A stretch of DNA of 64,000 nucleotides, from positions 248,001 through 312,000 of the forward strand of contig NZ_DS999543.1 in the NCBI RefSeq assembly GCF_000159015.1, given 5' to 3'. This DNA comes from Gleimia coleocanis DSM 15436 (GTDB lineage Bacteria > Actinomycetota > Actinomycetes > Actinomycetales > Actinomycetaceae). Position 1 is the stretch's first letter. Every line of letters starts with the position of its first letter. The notes below the pieces were generated by a model. That model searched no databases. It saw only the letters and a list, made by a program, of their open reading frames with translations, and was not told the DNA's origin. Both the position numbers and the translations under genes were made by a program. This document shows, one piece after another, positions 1-8,890 of this stretch.

Positions 1-1180
1 GAATAACACCAATCTTGTAGGTGGAGACGAATTCAGCAGCTTCCGTTTCTGCAGTACCAGTCATGCCGGAACGAGAGCCCTCAGGGTAGAGACGGAAATA
101 GTTCTGCAAGGTGATAGTTGCCAGAGTCTGGTTTTCAGCCTGAATCTTAACGTTTTCCTTGGCTTCAATAGCCTGGTGCATACCTTCGTTGTAGCGTCGG
201 CCTGGCAGAACACGACCGGTGTGTTCGTCGACAATAAGTACTTCACCATCGGCCACGATGTAATCGCGGTCGCGCTTGAAAAGTTCCTTAGCTTTCAAAG
301 CATTGTTGAGGAAACCAATCAACGGAGTGTAGGCCGCATCGTAGAGGTTTTCAATGCCTAACTGATCTTCGATGAATTCAATACCTGGTTCTAAAACACC
401 GACAGTGCGTTTCTTTTCATCAACTTCATAGTCGGTGCCAGCTTTCATCTTTAGCACTAGCAGGGAGAAAGTTGAGTACCAGGCGTTTACGTCGCCGGTT
501 GCAGGGCCGGAGATAATCAGTGGGGTGCGGGCTTCGTCAATCAAAATGGAGTCAACTTCGTCGACGATTACGAAGTTATGGCCACGCTGAACCATTTCTT
601 CTGGAACCTGCGCCATATTGTCACGCAGGTAGTCGAAACCGAACTCGTTGTTAGTGCCATAAGTGATGTCGCAGTTGTACTGCTTGCGACGCTGATCTGG
701 AGTCTGTCCAGCTAGGATACAACCACAAGTTAAACCTAGGTAACGGTATACGCGACCCATGATGTCGGACTGGTAGGAAGCCAGGTAATCGTTGACGGTA
801 ACTACGTGTACGCCATCTCCAGTTAGTGCACGTAAGTAGGAAGGCAAGGTAGCTACCAGGGTCTTACCTTCACCGGTTTTCATTTCCGCAATGTTGCCTT
901 GATGAAGGGCAGCACCACCAATTAGCTGGACGCGGAACGGGCGCATTCCCAGTACGCGAGCGGAGGCTTCACGAACGGTTGCGAAAGCCTCTACCAAAAG
1001 GTCATCGAGGGTTTCGCCTGCTTCCAAACGTCCCTTGAATTCTGCAGTTTTGCCGCGTAGCTGCTCTTCAGAGAGTGCTTTAAAATCTTCTTCTAGTGCT
1101 TCAATCTGGTCGGCTAGCTGTTCAAGCTTTTTGAGGGCGCGACCTTCGCCGATTCGTAGAATCTTATCGAAAATAGACAC
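1..1180 (-). CDS. secA: Preprotein translocase subunit SecA (N-terminal part; gene continues past the left edge)
   Basis: ATP-driven motor that pushes preproteins through SecYEG at the cytoplasmic membrane. About 393 codons of the N-terminal half are present and the frame is still open at base 1. The start is GTG at 1180, with GGAG four bases upstream. The protein begins with the usual SecA N-terminus ([19 protein letters not shown]). The NBD1 Walker A MKTGEGKT lies at residues 100-107 and the DEAD-type box [11 protein letters not shown] near residue 207. The preprotein-binding region begins after that. It looks like the housekeeping SecA1 type. The neighbouring Rv3235-family gene is also near secA in other actinobacteria. 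Confidence 0.97.
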   Translation of the reverse strand, partial: MSIFDKILRIGEGRALKKLEQLADQIEALEEDFKALSEEQLRGKTAEFKGRLEAGETLDDLLVEAFATVREASARVLGMRPFRVQLIGGAALHQGNIAEMKTGEGKTLVATLPSYLRALTGDGVHVVTVNDYLASYQSDIMGRVYRYLGLTCGCILAGQTPDQRRKQYNCDITYGTNNEFGFDYLRDNMAQVPEEMVQRGHNFVIVDEVDSILIDEARTPLIISGPATGDVNAWYSTFSLLVLKMKAGTDYEVDEKKRTVGVLEPGIEFIEDQLGIENLYDAAYTPLIGFLNNALKAKELFKRDRDYIVADGEVLIVDEHTGRVLPGRRYNEGMHQAIEAKENVKIQAENQTLATITLQNYFRLYPEGSRSGMTGTAETEAAEFVSTYKIGVI

Positions 1181-1334
1181 GTTACTCCAATGTCGTTTCT
1201 AGTGGCCCGCAGGTTGTGGGTCTACGAAGCACTAATTTAATAAAACATAGTCCCTTTCATTGTAGAGGTTTTCTATATTCTCTGGGAGGTCAGGGCATAA
1301 GAAAAACCTTGAAGGTAATCTGAGTCACTTAGTT

Positions 1335-1850
1335 TTAAAGGGCTTCAATCGCGGTGACTAGCCATTGGTTACGACGTGCTTCTAGCCGTACGCATACCGC
1401 GTGAGTAGTGCCTGTGATGAATACTGAGTGAGTGGTTTCAATAACATGGTCATTCACCACGCATACGCGGCTAGAAAGAACTTTAGCTGCACTGGTTTTG
1501 GGTGGTTTTCCGGAAAGACGCTGGTTTAGTTCAACGCGGCGGGTTAAGGCTTCGAAAATACGGTCATCAAGCCAACGTTCTAGTTGCTGGACCGGGCGTC
1601 GCCCGCTCATTACTTCTAATAGGGCGGCCGCGATTGATCTGGACCAGAGTTTAGGGTCTGGAAGGTGTCGCACGGTTGCGCTGTCTGGGTTGGGGAAGAG
1701 ATTGTGAATGCTACGCAGATTGGTGGGGAGGGTAGCGTAGTCCCAAGAAGCATCTAGATTGTACCATCTTGAAGCTCGTTCGCATTTTTTGGTTGCGGCG
1801 AATGGTCGGCGAGTGCGATGCATAGTGGAAGCTACAACTAATGGATTCAT
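1335..1850 (-). CDS. Rv3235-family protein (DUF6459-like), function unknown
   Basis: 171-residue protein of unknown function. The C-terminal two thirds resemble the actinobacterial Rv3235/DUF6459 family: a helical part (RHLPDPKLWSRSIAAALLEV, then RRPVQQLERWL) followed by a beta-rich part ending in a conserved R-x-x-QWLVTAIEAL tail. No catalytic motif or membrane segment is visible. The start is ATG at 1850 with GGAAC just upstream. It lies upstream of secA on the same strand, and the family is commonly found beside secA. Family assignment is from remembered similarity; a role with SecA is only inferred from position. Confidence 0.75.
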   Translation of the reverse strand: MNPLVVASTMHRTRRPFAATKKCERASRWYNLDASWDYATLPTNLRSIHNLFPNPDSATVRHLPDPKLWSRSIAAALLEVMSGRRPVQQLERWLDDRIFEALTRRVELNQRLSGKPPKTSAAKVLSSRVCVVNDHVIETTHSVFITGTTHAVCVRLEARRNQWLVTAIEAL

Positions 1851-1878
1851 GGGAGTTCCTTTCGACTTTGAAAAGAGT

Positions 1879-2643
1879 TCAGTGTGTGTGAGTGGAAGGC
1901 AGGGTTAGAACTTGTCCGGGGAGAATTAGGTTTGGGTTTGAGCCAATAATTTCTGCGTTGGCTTTCCAAATTTGGTGCCAGTATTCGTTGATTTTACTGG
2001 CGTCGGTAGAGGCTAGTTGGGAGGCTGCAATATCCCACAGGCAGTCACCTTCGCGTACCGTCCAACTGGTCGCTGGGGTTGATTCAGGTGTTGTGTTGGT
2101 AGGGTTGGTGGTTTCCGAGGGCGTATTGTCTGAGCTTGTTGAGCTGGTAGTTGGCTGCGCGGTTGGGGAAATGCTGGGGACGGTGGTTGTGGTGCCCCAA
2201 TGTAAGTCTTCCGCCGGGGTGGTAGTTTCAGAAGCGAAGGCTGGTGAAATGCTAGTTGCTGCCAGAATTGTAGTAGTTACGGTACGTAACAGTAGTTTTC
2301 GAGCGCTTGGCGCACACCAAAGGGACTTGCTGAATGAGTGCAGATTGACTCTGTAACCCAAATGGCTCATGGTGACAGCGCCAGCCGCACTTAGGTGTGA
2401 GACGCAAATCCAGAAGCTTATGAGCATTACCAAGAGTGCTGCTAATACGAGAGGCAGTAGTAATAGGTTGGAGCCGGTGGAAATTGGCTGGTTGAAAACC
2501 GCTACGGGATTAGCTGGCAGTAGCGGTTGAATTTCTAGCAGGGTGAAGCCGGCTAAGCCGGTGGTAGCGGCAGAGAAGACAATAGCTAGGAATGATTTGC
2601 GGTAGAAACCAAGTAGGCTAACGGTGGAGGGGAGAGTGTTCAT
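1879..2643 (-). CDS. Membrane-anchored LysM-domain protein
   Basis: 254 residues. Hydrophobic segments lie near residues 17-40 and 60-85. A third stretch near 115-135 ends in a signal-peptidase-like AFA-SE. A Thr/Ser/Pro-rich linker (about 140-190) follows, then one LysM domain (about 193-250) with WTVREGDCLWDIAA at its start and NLILPGQVLTLP at its end. LysM binds N-acetylglucosamine glycans, so the C-terminus probably contacts peptidoglycan outside the membrane. It is transcribed towards the Rv3235-family gene and secA with a short spacer. The linker contains one copy of the dispersed TTCCGAGGGCG element on the opposite strand (2113-2123). Confidence 0.8.
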   Translation of the reverse strand: MNTLPSTVSLLGFYRKSFLAIVFSAATTGLAGFTLLEIQPLLPANPVAVFNQPISTGSNLLLLPLVLAALLVMLISFWICVSHLSAAGAVTMSHLGYRVNLHSFSKSLWCAPSARKLLLRTVTTTILAATSISPAFASETTTPAEDLHWGTTTTVPSISPTAQPTTSSTSSDNTPSETTNPTNTTPESTPATSWTVREGDCLWDIAASQLASTDASKINEYWHQIWKANAEIIGSNPNLILPGQVLTLPSTHTH

Positions 2644-2770
2644 TTTGCTACAAACCTTATCAGTTCATATTAGTTCGTATCGAATAATATAAATATATAT
2701 AAGTTACTCTGTAGCGTCAATAGTTAGTCTTTTGTTATGAAAAAAGCTTGGAAACCCAAATGAAATCCGC
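2644..2770. promoter_or_regulatory. AT-rich divergent promoter spacer
   Basis: Spacer between the LysM gene (minus) and the unknown gene at 2771 (plus). Bases 2680-2705 are a run of alternating A and T with several TATAAA/TATATA-like hexamers, clearly richer in A+T than their surroundings. Promoters for both directions probably lie here, but no single -35/-10 pair can be chosen with confidence. Confidence 0.35.
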
Positions 2771-3304
2771 TTGAATCAAACTATGCATATCAAATTCATC
2801 ATTGACCAGCTCGAAGCAGAACTACTTGCCCAACACCGTCAAGCAGAACTTCTAGAAGCAGCTGAAATCGCTGAAGGAGAAATAGCGCAAATTTATTTGC
2901 AAGACAGACTGCAAAGCGCCCTCGGAAAAGAAATCTCCGTATACGGAAACGGAGTAGAACCCCTTAAAGGGATAGTGCAAGAAGTCGTAAAAAACTGGAT
3001 TCTGCTTAAAATTGCTGGTGTTGAAGAACTCGTAAATCTCTCCACCTGCAGCGTAATTGAAGGACTCGGTGGCAATAATAAAACCCCTGGCCTGCTTGAA
3101 AAACGCGCCGAAATACAACAAATCCTACGTAGAATCGCACGCTCACGCAGCAGAGTAATGCTAAAGCTAACGAATGGAACAAACCTCAGCGGATACTTAA
3201 CCGCAGTTTACAAAGACCACCTAGACTTTGTCACAGAACAACCGCAACGAAACCTAACGATTCGTACAGAAATCGTGTTCTCAGTGCGACTACTAGGCCT
3301 GTAA
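2771..3304 (+). CDS. Uncharacterised protein with a helical N-terminus and two beta-rich segments
   Basis: Function not recognised. 177 residues. The N-terminus is a charged Glu/Gln-rich helix (about 8-45). Two beta-rich segments follow, one around GKEISVYGNGVEPLKGIVQE and one around RVMLKLTNGTNLSGYLTAVY. Each has the strand-turn-strand pattern of a small Sm-like or SH3-like barrel; that fold is a guess. No signal peptide or membrane span. The chosen start is TTG at 2771; an in-frame ATG follows at 2783 and neither has a strong ribosome-binding site. Its last 12 bases overlap the 3' end of the convergent HTH gene. Confidence 0.6.
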   Translation: MNQTMHIKFIIDQLEAELLAQHRQAELLEAAEIAEGEIAQIYLQDRLQSALGKEISVYGNGVEPLKGIVQEVVKNWILLKIAGVEELVNLSTCSVIEGLGGNNKTPGLLEKRAEIQQILRRIARSRSRVMLKLTNGTNLSGYLTAVYKDHLDFVTEQPQRNLTIRTEIVFSVRLLGL

Positions 3305-3508
3305 CTCACCGGACTTAATCCGCTGGCGAGTCAGCTCATACTGACGCTGAATAAAAGCCTCAAGCTCAGTTGCCTCAACTCGCCACGCATTTTTACCGCC
3401 AATCTGAATAGCAGGTAAATCACCAGAATGCACCAACGCACGGGTAGCGGACATACTAATATTCAGTACTTCAGCTACATCAGCTAAGGTGTAAAAACGA
3501 GGGTTCAT
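3293..3508 (-). CDS. Excisionase/BldC-type helix-turn-helix DNA-binding protein
   Basis: 71-residue single-domain protein of the MerR-like/excisionase HTH_17 type. YTLADVAEVLNISMSATRAL forms the helix-turn-helix (residues 6-25), followed by a wing with GDLPAIQIGGKNAWRV and a C-terminal helix. Such small proteins bind DNA directly. It diverges from the SAF/CpaE-like genes starting at 3606, so it could control them, which is inference only. The 3' end overlaps the convergent gene by 12 bp. There is no phage context, so a regulatory role is more likely than excision. Confidence 0.8.
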   Translation of the reverse strand: MNPRFYTLADVAEVLNISMSATRALVHSGDLPAIQIGGKNAWRVEATELEAFIQRQYELTRQRIKSGELQA

Positions 3509-3605
3509 ACCTAACAGTATGCCTTAAAAGCGTCAGTCTGTAACAGTTTTTACTACTTCCTGTGGATAACCCCCAAAGAAACATAGTTTCAGGCATGATA
3601 GAACT

Positions 3606-4241
3606 ATGATTCTCTCTTCCAAAACTAAAGTGCATACAAATACAGCCAAAGGTAAGCGAGTACTTACCGATCCAAAATTCTTAATCGGTGTTTTCCTCAT
3701 CATCATCTCAATCAGTCTTACCACCCTGCTCATCAACAAAGCCCGCGGTGGTCAAGAATACTATGAAGCCACCAAAGATATCCCCGCCGGACAAATCATC
3801 ACTTTGAGCGACCTGAAAGTCATCTCAGCAAGAGTCGACGGCGATGCCTATCTAAGAGCCGGGCAACTAACAGAAAACACCCTGACCACACGAACCATTA
3901 ACAAAGGTGAAATGCTACCCAAAGCCGCCCTCGTAAAAGAAAATTCCCAAGCATATCGTCAGATAGTCATAAACGTAACCCCGAAAATTCCCACCTCAGT
4001 TAAAGTCGGGTCAAAAGTAGAACTCTGGGTAGTCCCTGAAGAAAACGGAAATTCACCAGAACCCAACAAAGCACAGCGCCTGAGTGAACAGGTAATAGTC
4101 TACAATCTGCCGGAAAGCCAAAATCGGATACTTACTGAAAGAGCGCAGGCAGTGGAAATCTCTGTCCCCGAAGCAGAACTCCCAGTAATTCTTGAACACG
4201 CGAATAACCAGCACCAACTAGTATTAGTACCCAAAGGCTGA
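3606..4241 (+). CDS. SAF-domain membrane protein (CpaB/RcpC-like)
   Basis: 211 residues. A basic N-terminus is followed by one membrane segment (about 20-42, LIGVFLIIISISLTTLLI) and a SAF domain (about 50-115) with AGQIITLSDLKV and KGEMLPKAALV. A beta-rich C-terminal extracellular part follows. SAF proteins of this type act in Flp/Tad pilus assembly (CpaB/RcpC), and many actinobacteria carry a SAF gene with a CpaE-like ATPase but no full pilus locus. The next gene starts two bases after its stop, so the two are almost certainly cotranscribed. Confidence 0.8.
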   Translation: MILSSKTKVHTNTAKGKRVLTDPKFLIGVFLIIISISLTTLLINKARGGQEYYEATKDIPAGQIITLSDLKVISARVDGDAYLRAGQLTENTLTTRTINKGEMLPKAALVKENSQAYRQIVINVTPKIPTSVKVGSKVELWVVPEENGNSPEPNKAQRLSEQVIVYNLPESQNRILTERAQAVEISVPEAELPVILEHANNQHQLVLVPKG

Positions 4242-4243
4242 AC

Positions 4244-5452
4244 ATGAGTAGCGAAAACGTAGTCGTCTGGGTCAGGCAACCCTACGAACCTGAAGTCATT
4301 AAAGAACTTAACAAACACAGCGGCAAATACACAGTAATAAAACGCTGCGCAGATGCTGCTGACGCGCGCGCCACAATCCAATCAGGAACTAGCCGCATTC
4401 TCATTGCTGATGCAGACGCACACGGACTAGACGCACAGTTCCTAGACGATATGAACGCAGCCGAAGTATTCACCCTGCTGCTTGTAGAAAATGCTCTAAC
4501 TACTCGTAACCGAGGGGAATCCGCGGTCTGCGAATACGGAAACCCAGCCGATATTATAGAGACTCTTACACTAGGGATAAAAGAAAAGCTCTTCGGAATC
4601 CTAACGCCAATAGAACATCCTGAAACGCAAAATGAAGCACCCCTAGACGGAAAAGTAATTGCTTTTTGGGGAACTCACGGAGCCCCCGGAAGATCTACGA
4701 TCGCACTGAACTTCGGGTACCAATGGAGTAGCGAAAAACAACCAGTAACCATCATTGATGCTGACCTGCAAGCACCCTCATTACTACAACTAGCCGGAGA
4801 AGCTCCCGGGGGAGCCGGACTGGCCGCAGCCCTGGGATTACGTAACCGCGGTGAGTTAACCGTCCAGAACCTAAGCGAAATGATGCTGCCAATCAGCGAT
4901 AACTGTCAGCTACTGCCAGGACTCACCAGAGCCGACCGTTGGAGGCAAGTAACTTCAGAAGGGATTCTTGAACTTATAGAAATCCAGAAGAAGCAAGCAA
5001 ATCTAGTTTTAGATTTAGGCGCAGGGATTGGAGATACAGATCCAGCACAACTCAGTTTTGTTCCCTCAAAAGAAGATATTAACCTGCGCCTGTTGCAAGA
5101 AGCTGATGTTGTCATACTTATAGCAAAAGCAGACGCCGTTGGCCTAACTCGTTTGGGGTATATCTTAGATGATTGCGCCGAAAATGATATTCAGATAGAC
5201 ATGATATTAATAAATAGGGCGAAAATCAGTGGGAAAGATCGAAAACTTAAACAATCTATTCACCGCGTGCTAAATACTATTGCGGCAAATATTCCGTTTC
5301 TAATGCTTGAAGAAACTAGCGAACTTGAAGAAGCGGTCTTAAAAGCACAACCACTGGTACAGCTTGCTCCGCACAATAAATTCGTACAGGCATTAGATAG
5401 TCTAAAAGACTATCTAGAAAATACACTCTTATCGAAAACAGTGGCACAATGA
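4244..5452 (+). CDS. CpaE/MinD-like P-loop ATPase with Arg in place of the Walker A Lys
   Basis: 402 residues. The first ~120 resemble a degenerate receiver-type domain, as in CpaE/TadZ. The SIMIBI ATPase domain starts near residue 137. Its P-loop reads GTHGAPGRST, with Arg150 where MinD/ParA proteins have the GK[ST] lysine and no upstream signature lysine. The switch region VTIIDADLQAPSL (about 167) and NLVLDLGAGIGDTD (about 252) are present. A GAPGR[ST]-type loop is, from memory, common in actinobacterial members, so nucleotide binding may be retained. It is translationally close to the SAF gene; together they suggest a membrane-linked localisation system. Confidence 0.8.
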   Translation: MSSENVVVWVRQPYEPEVIKELNKHSGKYTVIKRCADAADARATIQSGTSRILIADADAHGLDAQFLDDMNAAEVFTLLLVENALTTRNRGESAVCEYGNPADIIETLTLGIKEKLFGILTPIEHPETQNEAPLDGKVIAFWGTHGAPGRSTIALNFGYQWSSEKQPVTIIDADLQAPSLLQLAGEAPGGAGLAAALGLRNRGELTVQNLSEMMLPISDNCQLLPGLTRADRWRQVTSEGILELIEIQKKQANLVLDLGAGIGDTDPAQLSFVPSKEDINLRLLQEADVVILIAKADAVGLTRLGYILDDCAENDIQIDMILINRAKISGKDRKLKQSIHRVLNTIAANIPFLMLEETSELEEAVLKAQPLVQLAPHNKFVQALDSLKDYLENTLLSKTVAQ

Positions 5453-5456
5453 AAGT

Positions 5457-5888
5457 ATGCGCGTATTTATTCCAGCGACCCTAGAAGACTTGTTCCTAGA
5501 AAAAGTACCAGCCCGGCAAGCAGTCGTTCCTGAAGTTACCTTGACTGGGGCTGAGGCGGTTGAGGTAGCCGACTTTGAAGCAACTGAAGATGCTTCGATT
5601 CTTTCCCTAGAATTGCTACGCGAAACTGAGCAAAAACCAGCCCGCCGGGTAGTTCTTGCAGCAGATGTGAAGAATCCCGATGAGGTGTTGAACGGACTTA
5701 ATTGGAATAAGGTTAAAGCTATTTTAGTGGACGGTCCGGAAGCTGAACCATTCGTTGAAACCGTATATGCGGCACAAACCCAGGACGAAGCTGATGAGGC
5801 AGTCTCAGAAGTTCTCGAGTACATTTTAGAATGGTACGCGTTGGAAGAAAAGAAGCTACTGCAACGCTTGGTAAAAACCGAAGTTTAA
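5457..5888 (+). CDS. DUF6912-family protein
   Basis: 143 residues, starting MRVFIPATLEDLF, which matches the conserved N-terminus of the actinobacterial DUF6912 family. The rest is acidic and predicted alpha/beta, ending in a helix (ADEAVSEVLEYILEWYALEE). No known catalytic motif. It begins four bases after the CpaE-like stop codon, closing the SAF-ATPase-DUF6912 group, and is followed directly by a strong terminator. Function unknown. Family call from the N-terminal signature. Confidence 0.75.
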   Translation: MRVFIPATLEDLFLEKVPARQAVVPEVTLTGAEAVEVADFEATEDASILSLELLRETEQKPARRVVLAADVKNPDEVLNGLNWNKVKAILVDGPEAEPFVETVYAAQTQDEADEAVSEVLEYILEWYALEEKKLLQRLVKTEV

Positions 5889-5891
5889 AGT

Positions 5892-5920
5892 TTTGGGGCG
5901 GTCCTTAGGGCCGCCCCAAA
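5892..5920. terminator. Bidirectional hairpin terminator between convergent genes
   Basis: 13-bp stem (TTTGGGGCGGTCC with GGGCCGCCCCAAA, one G-T wobble) around a TTA loop, lying 3 bases after the DUF6912 stop and 12 bases after the sbcC stop. It can serve both converging transcripts. Confidence 0.85.
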
Positions 5921-5932
5921 GACTATTTCACG

Positions 5933-8890
5933 TTAGGAATATACCCGCAGCGTCGAGCCACCCTCAGAACGTGGGAAAACCTCAATTCCATCGGAAATAC
6001 GACGACGTAGTTCTTCAACGTGAGAAACAATCCCAACAGTGCGACCGCTTTGGTTAATTTTCTTAATCCCCTCTAGAACCTTATCTAACGTTTCGGGGTC
6101 AAGAGTTCCGAAACCTTCGTCAATGAGCATCGAACGGAAATCAATTCCACCTGCTTCTGCCGATACAACCTCTGCCAAACCAAGGGCTAAAGCAAGAGAA
6201 ACATAGAAGGTTTCTCCACCGGAAAGAGTTTTGGAAGGACGTTGCTGGTCAGTTTCGCTGTCGTAAACAGCGATGCCTAAACCGCCGTGACGTGCCTGTG
6301 AATTAGCGTCATCATCGACACGTACCAACTTGAATCGAGATCCAGAGAAACTTGCGATGAAAGGATTGGCGGCAGCAATAACTGCTTCAAAGCGTTCCAT
6401 TAAAACCCATGTACTTAGGGGAATCTCAACTCCAGTGACAGTTTTAGCTCCAGCAGCAAAAGCACTTAAACGGAGAACCACACCATTGCGTGCTTCCAAA
6501 TCACTAAGCTCTGCCAGTAAATTATCTAACTGTACTGCCTGATTTTGAACCTGCTTGAGCTCAGCCGTAGCTTCGGCTTGCAGAGCATAGAAGTTATCTT
6601 GTTGTTCCTGTAGTGACGAAATTACAGTTTTGAGATGTTCTAAATCAGGTAGCTCACGGACTGTCTCTAGAACTGAGCGCAGCTCTAAGAAACGGGTTTT
6701 AACCTGCGCATGTTTAGCATGAAAACTAGCAACTAGCTGGAGTTTTTCATCTAAAGGTTCCACTGCTTCAACTGCTTGTTTAGCTTCATTAACTGAAGAG
6801 AAAACAGACTCAGTGAGGGCTTGTTGCAACTCTGCTTCTGTCTGCGACGCTATTTCAGTTAAAGACTGTAACTGGGATAGCAGGTTAACCAACGCCCGTA
6901 GCTTAGTTACCTCTGCAGATAAAGATTGAGTTTTAGCCACTAAATCTACTTCAGATAAACCTAACGTAGTGGCTTCAGCTGTAGCGATTTCAGCTTCTAA
7001 ACTTGTGATGGTTTTTTGGATTTCTTCACTACGGACCTTCGCCAAGGAAACCTGTTGCCTAATCTCGGTAAGCTGTGCAAGAGCTGCATCATAGTCTGAT
7101 TTTGCCTGCAATACAGCTGCTTCTTTAGCTTGGAGGTCACGCAGAAGTTGTTCGCGTTCAGCGATACCATCCTCTAAGTGCAAACGCATAGCACCGGCTT
7201 GCTTATTAAGTTCAGCAATTTCAGTATTTAACTGAACGTGCTTATCTTGAGTTTTTTCTAGCAGTAGTTTAGCTTCATTTTCAGCTTCCGCTACTTCTGC
7301 TAACTGCTGAGTGCTAACTGCTTCGCAGTTACTTTCCATAGCTAAAGCAGGGTGTTCAACGCTGCCGCAGACAAAGCAGGCTTCACCGTCTTTTAGTTGA
7401 GTAGCTAAAGCGCCAGCAGTATTTTCTTTCCAGCGTTCCCAAATGACTTGGCTTTCGCGTTTGGCAGATTCTAATTGGCGGACTCGCGTACCGATTAACT
7501 CAGCACATTCCACGAGCTCTTTTCGCTTTTGATCTGCTAAATCCACAAATGCTAAGCGGTTTTTAAACTCCGTAAGTTGCTCTGCGACTAAAGGAAGCTG
7601 CGTTACTTCAGCTTCCAACTCAGTAATGTTTTTAAGCTGCTGTTCCATTGGTGCAGCAGCCATTTCTAAAAGCTGTTCCTGCTCAGATACAGTCGCTTTG
7701 AGTTGGGCGACTTCTGCGACCTTATTGACAAGAGTCTGGCGTTTTTCATTAAGTTGCTTTATCACTGCCAGCTGTTGCGTGAGAGTAGCTTCCGTCTGAG
7801 TTTTTTCTGTAAGCAACGCTTCCGCAGATTCCCAAGCAGTGTTTACCGTTTCCTCTAAGTGGTAGTCACATTCAGCCTCTAGACGAATATGTAGGCTCTG
7901 CAAATTGGTCTGCGCTTTTTCAAACGCTTCAGCCACGCTTAAAACCGGTTGCGCTTGCCGGGCTAGTTCAATAGTTTCAGCAAGTTCTTGCATTTCGGCG
8001 ACCCGTTGATTAAGTGAAGCGTACTCTGCCTCTACCAGAGTGAATTCAGCTTGTAACCCCTTTAGCTCAGAAACTTCGGCGTAAGTAAACTTAGCTTCCC
8101 GAAGTAGCGTTTTCGTCCCGTGTAATAAAGCGGTCTGGGTCGAAACCTCTGCTTTTAGATTCTTTAGTAAAGAATCTACTTCAACAGAAATAACTGTAGC
8201 GTCTTGGAGATTATTTTCAGCACCCAGAATAGTAGCTGTTAGTTGTTGAGCGCGGAGGCTAGTCTCCTCATATTGAGCGCGAGCTGCCCGCGCTTTTTCT
8301 TTTAACTTTTCTGTAAAAGTATTGAAATGCTGGGTTTTGAAAATCTGTTGCAGTAACTGTTTACGAGCATCAGGTGTAGCACGCACAAACTCAGCGAATT
8401 TCCCTTGTGGTAGAACTACAGTCTGTAAAAACTGATCAGCTTGAATCCCCACAATTTCGGGAATCAGAGCATTTACATCACGTGGTTTAGCTGCCAGTGG
8501 TTCGCGAGAGATTACTTCATCCTCAACTACCACGAGTTTTTCTAACACTGCAGTAGCTGCCGTGGCATTCTTATTCCCAGCTTTCACATAAGCAGGGGAG
8601 CGTTGGATCCGGTAGATTCCAGAAGGGACTTCAAAAATAAGCTCAGCGTATGAGTTCATTTCTTTACGGGCAAAGTTAGAACGTAATCGCAGAGAAGAGG
8701 AGGTAATCTTAATAGCTGCTTCACCATAGAGAGCGAAAAGTACGGCGTCAATAATCGTTGACTTTCCAGAACCAGTAGCACCTCGTAGTAAGAATAAGCC
8801 GGCAGACTCAAAATCCGCAAAACGAATGCGGTGTTCTTCTGGAAACGGTCCGATGGCTGCAAAATTTAACTCAATTAGCCTCATTATCAA
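5933..8890 (-). CDS. sbcC: Exonuclease subunit SbcC (Rad50-like SMC ATPase)
   Basis: 985 residues. Large subunit of the SbcCD (Rad50-Mre11-like) nuclease that opens DNA hairpins and processes blocked ends. N-terminal Walker A GATGSGKST lies around residue 37. Long Glu/Gln/Ala-rich coiled coils flank a zinc hook (ACFVCGS, CxxC near residue 501). C-terminal ABC signature TLSGGETFY and Walker B MLIDEGFGTLD are present. The start at 8890 overlaps the sbcD stop by 20 bp (ATG at 8884 is an alternative), showing translational coupling in an sbcD-sbcC operon. It ends at the hairpin at 5892-5920. Confidence 0.95.
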   Translation of the reverse strand: MIMRLIELNFAAIGPFPEEHRIRFADFESAGLFLLRGATGSGKSTIIDAVLFALYGEAAIKITSSSLRLRSNFARKEMNSYAELIFEVPSGIYRIQRSPAYVKAGNKNATAATAVLEKLVVVEDEVISREPLAAKPRDVNALIPEIVGIQADQFLQTVVLPQGKFAEFVRATPDARKQLLQQIFKTQHFNTFTEKLKEKARAARAQYEETSLRAQQLTATILGAENNLQDATVISVEVDSLLKNLKAEVSTQTALLHGTKTLLREAKFTYAEVSELKGLQAEFTLVEAEYASLNQRVAEMQELAETIELARQAQPVLSVAEAFEKAQTNLQSLHIRLEAECDYHLEETVNTAWESAEALLTEKTQTEATLTQQLAVIKQLNEKRQTLVNKVAEVAQLKATVSEQEQLLEMAAAPMEQQLKNITELEAEVTQLPLVAEQLTEFKNRLAFVDLADQKRKELVECAELIGTRVRQLESAKRESQVIWERWKENTAGALATQLKDGEACFVCGSVEHPALAMESNCEAVSTQQLAEVAEAENEAKLLLEKTQDKHVQLNTEIAELNKQAGAMRLHLEDGIAEREQLLRDLQAKEAAVLQAKSDYDAALAQLTEIRQQVSLAKVRSEEIQKTITSLEAEIATAEATTLGLSEVDLVAKTQSLSAEVTKLRALVNLLSQLQSLTEIASQTEAELQQALTESVFSSVNEAKQAVEAVEPLDEKLQLVASFHAKHAQVKTRFLELRSVLETVRELPDLEHLKTVISSLQEQQDNFYALQAEATAELKQVQNQAVQLDNLLAELSDLEARNGVVLRLSAFAAGAKTVTGVEIPLSTWVLMERFEAVIAAANPFIASFSGSRFKLVRVDDDANSQARHGGLGIAVYDSETDQQRPSKTLSGGETFYVSLALALGLAEVVSAEAGGIDFRSMLIDEGFGTLDPETLDKVLEGIKKINQSGRTVGIVSHVEELRRRISDGIEVFPRSEGGSTLRVYS

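Noticed and set aside
3293-3508. Excisionase gene marking a prophage or integrative element
   Set aside because: No integrase, attachment-site repeat or phage gene is nearby; flanking genes are core actinobacterial genes. A chromosomal regulator is more likely.
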